Assembly (NCBI GenBank): GCA_017853455.1 | Contig: JAFMJM010000119.1 | Location: 1 to 7,230 of the forward strand | Length of the DNA: 7,230 bases | Direction of reading: 5' to 3' | DNA from: Acidimicrobiia bacterium | GTDB taxonomy: Bacteria > Actinomycetota > Acidimicrobiia > IMCC26256 > PALSA-555 | Shown here: positions 1-5,785 of the stretch, piece after piece | Position numbering within the stretch: the first letter of the stretch is position 1 | Layout of the letters: each line of letters opens with the position of its first letter | Translations under genes and position numbers: made by a program | The notes under the pieces: model-generated | The model's database searches: none | Seen by the model: the letters and a program-made list of their open reading frames with translations, nothing else | What the model was told of the DNA's origin: nothing

Positions 1-153
1 GCCGACGTCGACGTTGGTGGAGGTCGGCGGAGCCGAGGTGATCGTGAGCTTGCCGGTCGGGACGGCGCCGGCGGTGGCGGGGGCCAGGACGGCGGCTCCA
101 CCGAGGACGGTGACGGCGAGGGTGAGGGAGGTGAGGGCGCGGCGGAAGGTCAT
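1..153 (-). CDS. Secreted protein of unknown function, N-terminal part only
   Basis: This gene starts at an ATG (153-151) and runs off the left edge of the window, so only its first 51 residues are visible. They form a textbook Sec signal peptide. MTFRRA supplies the positive charges. A hydrophobic core of Leu, Val, Ala and Thr follows (about residues 7-24), and then an Ala/Pro-rich c-region with a likely signal peptidase I site after ATAGA (residue 30). The mature protein would begin VPTGKLTITSAPPTS, a Thr/Ser/Pro-rich stretch that looks extended or beta-like. No lipobox cysteine is seen, so it is probably not a lipoprotein. It lies 18 nt after the stop of the downstream-most kinase gene and in the same frame. 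No clear Shine-Dalgarno sequence precedes the ATG. The function is not recognisable from this fragment, and membership of the operon is possible but unproven. Confidence 0.72.
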   Translation of the reverse strand, partial: MTFRRALTSLTLAVTVLGGAAVLAPATAGAVPTGKLTITSAPPTSTNVDVG

Positions 154-170
154 CCGGGGATCGTACCCGG
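154..170. repeat. Small GC-rich inverted repeat between stop and start
   Basis: CCGGG (154-158) and CCCGG (166-170) are perfect 5-bp arms around a 7-nt loop. They fill the 18-nt gap between the kinase stop and the ATG of the secreted protein. There is no T-run after it on the minus strand, so it does not look like an intrinsic terminator. It could fold over the initiation region of the secreted gene. In DNA this rich in G and C, a 5-bp stem can easily arise by chance. Confidence 0.2.
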
Positions 171-171
171 T

Positions 172-1185
172 TCAGGACCCCAGACGTGCGAACGAGTCGT
201 GGTGCTCCACCGCCCGACCGAGCCGGGCCACGTGCTCCTCCAGGACCGGTCGGGCGACCCGCTGCGTGATGGCCCACATGTAGAAGCCGTACACCAGGGC
301 GTCGCGGTAGTCGTCCCAGGCGGCGGCGAAGTCGGGCACGTCGTCGCCGAGGGCGCGGCGGGCTTCCAGGTACTCGCGCACCAGGTCGGCCTCGGAGCGC
401 TCACGGTCGGCCGGGTCGAGGACGGCACCGATGTGGTACGCCACGTCGAGGGACCACGGACCGAGCTGGATGACCTGCCAGTCGACGAGGCCCGGACGGC
501 CGTCGGGGGTGAGGTAGAGGTTGCCGGCGTGGGAGTCACCGTGCACCACGTGCTCGGGGCGGGCGGCGGCCCGCTCGGCCACGGTGGTGAACGCCGCCCG
601 GAGGCGACGGGCGTCGGCGATCTCGGGGGCGAACGGCGCACTACGGCCGTCGTCGAGGAGGGCCTGGAGCCGCTCCTCGGGAACGTAGGCGAGGTAGCCG
701 GCCAGGCGCGGTGCCAGCCAGTCGACCTCCCCCACGATCGCCCGGGGGTCGGTGTGGTGGAGCCGGGCCAGCTGCCCGAGGGTGGCGGCGGTCTGGTCGG
801 GGGTGTACGGGTGCAACGGCGTGAGGAACGTGCAGCCGGCGTCGACGAGATCGCGCATCACGATGATGCCGTGTCCGGTCCCGGGGTCGATCCCGGTGTG
901 CACGCACTCGGGCACCTCGAGGCCCATGGCCGGGGCGAGCGACTCGTAGAAGTGCACCTCGAGCTGCCCCAGGTCGGCGAACCCGGCGCTGTCGGGCGAG
1001 AAGTACCCCTTGACGCACAGGGCGTCGGTGGTGCCGTCGTCGTACGTGACCCGGAAGCGGACCTTGGAGGCGATCGTGACCAGCTCCTCGACCCGCTCGA
1101 CCTCCACCACCGGCGCACCGAGGATCCCACTGCACCACTCCGGTGAGCAGACGACGTCGAGGTCGAGCGGTGCGGGCGAGACCAC
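172..1185 (-). CDS. APH/ecdysteroid-kinase-like small-molecule phosphotransferase (second of a tandem pair)
   Basis: This is a cytoplasmic kinase-fold protein of 337 residues, expected to transfer the ATP gamma-phosphate to a hydroxyl of a small molecule. The substrate is unknown. Visible landmarks: a likely ATP-binding lysine in LCVKGYF (K59); a hinge-like region IIVMRDLVDAG (about 107-117); the Brenner catalytic loop HGDSHAGN (215-222, catalytic base D217, metal ligand N222); and the metal-binding DW pair in GLVDWQ (D235). The family is APH (choline/aminoglycoside kinase fold), nearest in style to EcKinase-like/CHK members. The open frame extends to 1245, but I chose the GTG at 1185. That start lies 1 nt after the stop of the preceding kinase gene (TGA-G-GTG), and a G-rich SD-like stretch sits 7 nt before it. 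The extra 20 residues of the longer form are low-complexity and overlap the upstream gene. Antibiotic resistance is possible for the fold but nothing here supports it specifically. Confidence 0.88.
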   Translation of the reverse strand: MVSPAPLDLDVVCSPEWCSGILGAPVVEVERVEELVTIASKVRFRVTYDDGTTDALCVKGYFSPDSAGFADLGQLEVHFYESLAPAMGLEVPECVHTGIDPGTGHGIIVMRDLVDAGCTFLTPLHPYTPDQTAATLGQLARLHHTDPRAIVGEVDWLAPRLAGYLAYVPEERLQALLDDGRSAPFAPEIADARRLRAAFTTVAERAAARPEHVVHGDSHAGNLYLTPDGRPGLVDWQVIQLGPWSLDVAYHIGAVLDPADRERSEADLVREYLEARRALGDDVPDFAAAWDDYRDALVYGFYMWAITQRVARPVLEEHVARLGRAVEHHDSFARLGS

Positions 1186-1186
1186 C

Positions 1187-2296
1187 TCAGAACCCCCGCT
1201 CGAGGCCGACGACGTCGAGCGCCAGCCCGAGTGCCGGATTCGCACGCACGTCCCGGTCGGGCATGCCGATCAGGTCGAACGTGCGCTCCGACAGCACCGC
1301 CACCTGGAAGCCGGCGAACGCCTCCAGCCAGGTGAGGTCCCCGGCCTCCTCGTCGAGGACGTCCTCCCAGAGGGCGATGGTCTCGGCGCGGTCGCCGAGC
1401 CCGTCGAGCCGCTCCAGACCCCGACCGACCGTGTGGAACCGGTCGAAGTAGAGCCACCAGGCGAGGTCCTTGCGGATCCCAGCGTCACTGACCTGCTCCC
1501 AGTCGAGCACCCCGGCGCAGTGGAAGTCGGCGCCGAAGACCATGTTGCCCATCCGGGCGTCGCCCCAGGAGAAGCCGTCGGGGCGCTCGGCCGGCAGGTT
1601 GGACGCGAGCCACTCGCGCAGCCGGGTGAACTGCGGGTACGGGTCGTCGCCGAGCACCCAGTCGGCGGATCGCTGCCAGTAGTCCCACTGCCGGTCGAGT
1701 CCGGAATCGGGCGCGGCGTCGGCCGGGGTCAGGTAGGAGTGCTCGGCGAGGGGCGTGCGCGCGATGCGGCAGAGCTGCTCCATGGCCGTCTCCCAGGCGT
1801 CCCGGCGTTGGGCGGGGGTGGCGTCGAACAGCCAGCCCTCGGCCATGTAGGGCGGTGAGGTGACCGGGACCCGGCCGTGGACCCGCTCCATCACGTAGAA
1901 CTCGAGCCCGATCACCGATGGGTCGGACTCGAAGAAGAGCGGCTCGGGCACCCGCACCGAGCCGGCCCGGTGGAGGGCGTCGATCGCCCGGTACTGCAGC
2001 GAGAAGTCGGGGTCGAGGAACAGCTGGAACGTGTCGGGCTGGACCCGGAACACGACGTCGCGGGCGTGGATGCGTCCGTCGGCCGTCCAGGCGGCGGTGG
2101 CCAGCACCGTCTGACTCGACGTGCCCGCACCCTGGGGGACGATCGGATCGCGCAGGGTCAGCCCCGGATCACCCAGCCGCTCCCCCAGCCACGGGGTGAG
2201 GCGCTCGACGAGCTCCTCGGCCGAGTATCGACGACCGGCCCGGGCGGCTGCGTAGGTGTCGGGGTTGACGGCGTCGCGGGGTGCTTCGTCGCTCAC
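1187..2296 (-). CDS. APH-family phosphotransferase, ACAD10-like kinase type (first of a tandem pair)
   Basis: This is a 369-residue soluble kinase-fold protein. Landmarks: a nucleotide-loop-like QGAGTSSQT (55-63); VVFRV (81-85), where an Arg occupies the usual beta-3 basic position; YVMERVHGRVP (134-144), typical of the family's hinge; the catalytic loop SWGDARMGN (243-251, with D246 as base and N251 as metal ligand); and GVLDWEQ (262-268, metal-binding D265). The usual His of HGD is Trp here, a form I recall from actinobacterial members of this family. The family includes the kinase domain of ACAD10, which phosphorylates 4-hydroxyacyl-CoAs, so a hydroxyacyl or other alcohol substrate is conceivable but only by analogy. 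The GTG start overlaps the stop of the dehydrogenase gene by 4 nt (GTGA), with GAGG a few bases upstream, which points to translational coupling. It is clearly different in sequence from the kinase encoded immediately after it, so this is not a recent duplication. Confidence 0.9.
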   Translation of the reverse strand: MSDEAPRDAVNPDTYAAARAGRRYSAEELVERLTPWLGERLGDPGLTLRDPIVPQGAGTSSQTVLATAAWTADGRIHARDVVFRVQPDTFQLFLDPDFSLQYRAIDALHRAGSVRVPEPLFFESDPSVIGLEFYVMERVHGRVPVTSPPYMAEGWLFDATPAQRRDAWETAMEQLCRIARTPLAEHSYLTPADAAPDSGLDRQWDYWQRSADWVLGDDPYPQFTRLREWLASNLPAERPDGFSWGDARMGNMVFGADFHCAGVLDWEQVSDAGIRKDLAWWLYFDRFHTVGRGLERLDGLGDRAETIALWEDVLDEEAGDLTWLEAFAGFQVAVLSERTFDLIGMPDRDVRANPALGLALDVVGLERGF

Positions 2297-3360
2297 AGGA
2301 CCTCGTTGGAAAGCGGCTCACCGTCGAGCCAGCGGCGGATGTTGGCGTTCCAGAGCCGGTGCAGGTTCACGAAGAGCGCCGACGGCGCGGTCGAGCAGTG
2401 GAACGAAAGGTAGAGGTTGGGGGCGTCCCACAAGGGATCCTCCGGCGGCAGCGGCTCGCGGCTCGCGACGTCGAGCGCCGCGGCGCGGAGGTGACCGGAA
2501 CGGAGCGCGTCGATCAGGGCCGGCTCGTCGCACAGCGAGCCGCGCCCGACGTTGACGAAGAACGAACCGCTCGGCATGGCGGCGAACGCGGCCGCGTCCA
2601 TCATCCCGATCGTCTCGTCGGTCTCCGGGACGGCCGCCACGACGGTGTCGCACCGCGGGAGCATGTCGTGCAGGTCGGAAGCCGGGAAGACCTGCGAGAC
2701 GCCCGGCGCGGTGTCACCCGGGCGGGCCGAGCGCCGACAGGCGAGGACCTCGACGTCGAAGGCGGCGAGGCGACGGGCGACCGCCGTCTGGATGGCGCCC
2801 AGCCCGATCAGTCCGACGGTGGTTCCGGCGAGCTCCGTGCCGTAGACCGGGAGCCACTCGTGGGCCACCTGGCGTTCGTCGAGGGTGCGGAACTCCTTGC
2901 GCTCCTGGAGGATGCGGCCGACCACGAACTCGGCGATCCCGACGGCGTTGGCACCGGCGGCGTTGGTGAAGCGGATGCCCGCCTCGGCGAGGCCGGCCGA
3001 GAGCAACTGGGCGTACCCGGCTCCGACCCCCTGGACCCAGGCGAGGTGCGGCGCGAGCGTCCCGACGTCGAAGGGCAGGTCGATGGCGACGACGGCGTGC
3101 ACCCGGGCGAAGAGGTCGCGCTGGGCTCCGGTGAGCGTCGGGGCCAGGGGCCGGGCCTCGGCAAGGCCCGCTGGGGTGCCGCGCAGCGTGCGCAGGTGCT
3201 GGCCCTCCTCGTACGGCTCGACGACGACCTCGAGCCGCGGGTCGACAGCGGCCGTCGACGCGACCAGGGCGGCGAACGTGTCGGCGTCGCCGGCCCAGGC
3301 GGCCGGGTACAGGACGCCGAGCACGACCGGACCGTCGGCGGGTGCCTCCCGGTGGTTCAT
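2293..3360 (-). CDS. D-2-hydroxyacid dehydrogenase-family NAD(P)-dependent oxidoreductase
   Basis: This 355-residue cytoplasmic enzyme of the D-isomer-specific 2-hydroxyacid dehydrogenase family would reduce a 2-oxoacid or oxidise a 2-hydroxyacid. A substrate/catalytic half lies at about 1-135 and 320-355, with a Rossmann domain between. The catalytic triad is complete: R273 in NVGRGSL, E302 in SREPLPPEDPLW, and H321 in SFHCST. The dinucleotide loop reads GLIGLGAIQTAVARRL (183-198), so the last Gly of GxGxxG is Gln (Q191). The end of the second Rossmann strand reads VLACRRS (R209, R210) where NAD-specific members carry Asp, which suggests NADP(H). Substrate cannot be assigned; glyoxylate/hydroxypyruvate reductase-like and phosphoglycerate dehydrogenase-like members share these motifs. 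The ATG start overlaps the preceding PLP-enzyme stop as ATGA, and its own stop overlaps the next start as GTGA, so it sits in the middle of a coupled operon. It is slightly longer than the typical 310-340 residues because of an N-terminal extension. Confidence 0.93.
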   Translation of the reverse strand: MNHREAPADGPVVLGVLYPAAWAGDADTFAALVASTAAVDPRLEVVVEPYEEGQHLRTLRGTPAGLAEARPLAPTLTGAQRDLFARVHAVVAIDLPFDVGTLAPHLAWVQGVGAGYAQLLSAGLAEAGIRFTNAAGANAVGIAEFVVGRILQERKEFRTLDERQVAHEWLPVYGTELAGTTVGLIGLGAIQTAVARRLAAFDVEVLACRRSARPGDTAPGVSQVFPASDLHDMLPRCDTVVAAVPETDETIGMMDAAAFAAMPSGSFFVNVGRGSLCDEPALIDALRSGHLRAAALDVASREPLPPEDPLWDAPNLYLSFHCSTAPSALFVNLHRLWNANIRRWLDGEPLSNEVL

Positions 3361-4559
3361 CGGGCCGCCAGGAACTCGTCGAGTTGGGCCAGCACGAAGT
3401 CGTGGGTGTCATCGGTGATGGCGTGACTGAGCGGCAACAGGACGCCCCGCTCCATGACTGCGTCGGCGTTGGGCAGGCCGTCGCCGGGCAGGCGGACGGA
3501 GCGCCCCCGCAGCATCGGCTGCCGCGCGGCGTTGCCGGTCCAGATCGTGCGGGTGTCGATCCCGCGACCGTCGAGGAACTGCTGGAGGTCGGGCCGGGTG
3601 AACCCCGCTCCGGGGTCGATCAGCAGCGGATACCCGAGCCAGGCGGTCTCCAGGTCGGGGAGGGTGCGGGGCCGGGTGAACCGGTCGGTGTGGTCGGCGA
3701 AGAACGCGGTGTAGCGGTCGAAGAGGTGTCGTCGACGCTGCAGGTTGTCGGCGAGCTTGTCGAGCTGCACCAGCCCGAAGGCCGCACCCATCTCGGAGGG
3801 CTCGAAGTTCCAACCGAGCTCGTCGAAGATGAACTGGTTGTCGTACTCGATGCCGTCGAGGTCCTCCCAGAACGTGTGGTCGGACCGCCGCGAGCCGAAG
3901 AACTGCACCTCGGACCGGCGACCCCACCGGCGCAGCATCAGTGCCCGATCGCGGAGGTCCTCGTCGTCGAGCAGCAGCATGCCGCCGTTGCCGCCGCACG
4001 TGATGATGTGGGAGTTCGCGAACGACGTGACCGTCATGGTGGTCCGCTCCCCCGTCGGCCGACCGCGCAGCACCGGACCGAGGGTGTCGCAGGAGTCCTC
4101 GACCAGCGGGAGTCCGTGCCGGTCGGCGATCACCCGGAGGGCGTCCCAGTCGGGGCAGTTGCCGATCAGGTTCGGGAACAGCAGCGCTCCGGTCGAGGGT
4201 GTGATCATCTCCTCGACCCGGTCGACGTCGACGCAGTAGGTGTCGGGCTCGCAGTCGACCAGCACCGGGACGAGGCCGGCGCGCACCATGGGCGCCAGGT
4301 CGGTGGAGAACGTCAGCCCGGCCGTGACGATCTCGGTGCCGGGCGTGAGCCCCAGGAGCTCGACCGCCAGGTACAGCGCCGACGATCCGGAGTTGACCAT
4401 CACGCCCCGGGCCTTGCCGAACCGCTCGGCGACGCGTCGCTCCATGGCGTTGACCCGCCGCCCGGGCCAGAGCCCCTGGGGTCCCGAACGGAGCACCTCG
4501 GTGACCGCGGCGATCTCGCGCTCGTCGTGCACGCTGCTGGAGTAGAAGACGCGGTCCAC
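3357..4559 (-). CDS. DegT/DnrJ/EryC1/StrS-fold PLP enzyme with His replacing the PLP lysine (sugar 3-dehydratase type)
   Basis: This 400-residue fold-type I PLP protein has the DegT signatures. The N-terminus is typical (EIAAVTEVLRSG, 15-26). NSGSSALYLAV (56-66) is the cofactor phosphate region, and EDSCDTLG (154-161) carries the Asp that would contact the pyridine nitrogen (D155). FDELGWNFEPSEMGAAFGL (245-263) is the family's conserved NxxxxxxxAA block. The motif that normally holds the Schiff-base lysine reads SFANSHIITCGGNGG (179-193), so His184 is in its place. Known His-type members are the dehydratases ColD (GDP-4-keto-6-deoxymannose 3-dehydratase) and E1/RfbH (CDP-4-keto-6-deoxyglucose 3-dehydrase). 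The blocks EDSCDTLG and YDNQFIFDELGWN resemble RfbH, but the E1 iron-sulfur loop cysteines are absent (no Cys after 188), which fits ColD better. Inference: it removes a C3 hydroxyl from a keto-sugar or similar substrate rather than simply transaminating. The GTG at 4559 is the only start after an in-frame TAG and fits the family's N-terminus. There is no good SD. Confidence 0.92.
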   Translation of the reverse strand: MDRVFYSSSVHDEREIAAVTEVLRSGPQGLWPGRRVNAMERRVAERFGKARGVMVNSGSSALYLAVELLGLTPGTEIVTAGLTFSTDLAPMVRAGLVPVLVDCEPDTYCVDVDRVEEMITPSTGALLFPNLIGNCPDWDALRVIADRHGLPLVEDSCDTLGPVLRGRPTGERTTMTVTSFANSHIITCGGNGGMLLLDDEDLRDRALMLRRWGRRSEVQFFGSRRSDHTFWEDLDGIEYDNQFIFDELGWNFEPSEMGAAFGLVQLDKLADNLQRRRHLFDRYTAFFADHTDRFTRPRTLPDLETAWLGYPLLIDPGAGFTRPDLQQFLDGRGIDTRTIWTGNAARQPMLRGRSVRLPGDGLPNADAVMERGVLLPLSHAITDDTHDFVLAQLDEFLAAR

Positions 4560-4611
4560 GGGTGTGTTCTAGCCTGCTCGGGCCCGGACCCGGGAGTGGG
4601 TCAATGGCGAC
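4560..4611 (-). promoter_or_regulatory. 52-nt intergenic gap with possible -10 element or TAGAAC half-site
   Basis: This is the only gap longer than 20 nt between genes. On the minus strand it holds CTAGAACAC (4572-4564). TAGAAC ends 6 nt before the GTG of the DegT-like gene, the spacing expected for a -10 box driving a leaderless transcript, and the gene lacks a convincing SD. No -35 match lies at 16-18 nt. TTGACC (4605-4600) is present but about 27 nt away, which is too far. The same 9-mer is also half of the TAGAACACGTTCTA-type palindrome bound by actinobacterial TetR regulators such as KstR, but the second half is not conserved. A GC-only dyad around 4577-4596 is imperfect and has no T-run. 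Confidence 0.22.
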
Positions 4612-5781
4612 TCAGGCGTCCCACGCCACCGCCAGGGTCCCCACCCGACGCAGCACGGCGTTGACGGGTGGCCCGACGGCGACCGGGCGGAGTCCGGGGA
4701 GCCGGGCCACCACCGCCGCCAGGGCGGCCTCGAGCTGCTGGGTGGCCAGGTGCGTGCCCGGGCAGTACTTCGAACCGAAGCCGAACGTCAGGATCTCCCG
4801 CTCGGGCCGGTCGGGGTCGAACCGGTCGGCGTCGCCGTAGACGTCGGGATCGCGGTTGGCGGACGCGATCCCGCACAGCACTGGCGACATCGGTGGGATG
4901 GACACCCCGGCGATCTCGCCCCCGTGGGCGGCGACCCGCGGCAGCACCGCCACCGGCGGCTCGAGCCGCAGCGACTCGTGGACCACCGCCGGGATGATCC
5001 CGGGATCCGCGACGATCCGGCCGAGGAGGCCGGGCTCGGTCACCACCCGGTGCAGGAGGGTGCTCAGGCCGTCGGAGGTGGTCGCCGCTCCGACCGTGTA
5101 GATGAGCCGGATGTGGCTGACGACCTCCTCGTCGGAGAGGCGGACCCCGTGGACCTCGCCACCGAGCAACTGGGAGATCACGTCGCCCGTGGGCTCCCGG
5201 CGCCGGGCCTCGAGGGTGGGTCGCAGGAACTCGGTGACCTCGGCGGCGGCGGCGAGCGCGGCGTCGGGATTGCTCGGGTAGTCGAGCATGGCGAGCGCCC
5301 AGCCCCGTTGGCGCTCCTCGGACCCGATGGGCAGGCCGAGCTTGCGGCTGATCGACCAGAACGGCAGGACCTGGGCGAGCTCGCGCGCCAGGTCTCCCGT
5401 CCCGGCGTCGGACCAGCGGTCGAGGACCTCGTGGACGAGGGGCGTGAGATCGGTGTCGACGAACCGGGTGACCGCCCTCGACCGGAAGGCCGGGGTGGCG
5501 AGGCGACGCACCGTGTCGTGCTCGGCGCCGTCGAGGTCGATGAAGGTGCTGCCGATGTGCGGCCGGGTGGAGAACTGGTAGCCGACTCCTCCGGGGAACT
5601 GCTCGTGATCCCCGAAGAACGTGCGCAGGGTGTCGTAGCGGGTGATGAGCCAGGCGTCCATCCCGGCGAACCTGGCCTGGACGACCGGTCCGGCGGCGCG
5701 GGCCTCGCGCAGGACGTCGTGGAGCACCGGGCCCGGGAACTCGTCGAGCATGAAGTCGACGTCGATCAGGGGCGCCGACAC
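4612..5781 (-). CDS. Cytochrome P450, soluble bacterial class
   Basis: This is a 389-residue haem monooxygenase, expected to hydroxylate or otherwise oxidise a small organic substrate in the cytoplasm with electrons from a ferredoxin and ferredoxin reductase. Neither partner is encoded in the window. All core motifs are present: the C-helix HDTVR with H88 and R92 for the haem propionates; the I-helix YTVGAATTSDG (228-238) with Thr234 as the oxygen-activating Thr; the K-helix ExxR as ESLR (269-272); the meander DRFDPDRP (319-326); and the haem loop FGFGSKYCPGTHLA (333-346) with Cys340 as axial ligand. The acidic residue usually preceding the I-helix Thr is Ala233. There is no membrane anchor. 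Its length is normal for bacterial P450s (about 390-420). The GTG start is 4 nt after the stop of the S16-like gene and has a good SD (GGAAG, 7-nt spacing), so the two are probably co-transcribed. CYP family and substrate cannot be assigned by eye. Confidence 0.95.
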   Translation of the reverse strand: MSAPLIDVDFMLDEFPGPVLHDVLREARAAGPVVQARFAGMDAWLITRYDTLRTFFGDHEQFPGGVGYQFSTRPHIGSTFIDLDGAEHDTVRRLATPAFRSRAVTRFVDTDLTPLVHEVLDRWSDAGTGDLARELAQVLPFWSISRKLGLPIGSEERQRGWALAMLDYPSNPDAALAAAAEVTEFLRPTLEARRREPTGDVISQLLGGEVHGVRLSDEEVVSHIRLIYTVGAATTSDGLSTLLHRVVTEPGLLGRIVADPGIIPAVVHESLRLEPPVAVLPRVAAHGGEIAGVSIPPMSPVLCGIASANRDPDVYGDADRFDPDRPEREILTFGFGSKYCPGTHLATQQLEAALAAVVARLPGLRPVAVGPPVNAVLRRVGTLAVAWDA

Positions 5782-5785
5782 GACG

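Noticed and set aside
199..1146. Long plus-strand open frame opposite the second kinase gene
   Set aside because: Its composition (Gly/Val/Glu/Arg-rich, no domain signature) is the antisense shadow of a high-GC gene. The minus-strand frame has clear kinase motifs.
1186..1245. Longer N-terminus for the second kinase (ATG at 1245)
   Set aside because: It would overlap the preceding kinase gene by about 59 nt and add a Ser/Arg-rich tail with no family counterpart. The GTG at 1185 directly after the stop is more likely.
2281..3426. 381-residue plus-strand open frame across the dehydrogenase gene
   Set aside because: It is low-complexity and without motifs, and it lies fully opposite a gene with a complete catalytic triad. 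Long antisense frames are expected at this GC content.
4577..4596. GC-rich dyad as a rho-independent terminator after the P450
   Set aside because: The arms pair imperfectly, several short G/C pairings compete, and no T-run follows on the minus strand.
3342..4664. 440-residue plus-strand open frame opposite the DegT-like gene
   Set aside because: It is longer than the real gene but consists of His/Gly/Val/Glu/Arg-rich sequence with no recognisable fold. It also crosses the gene boundaries at both ends.
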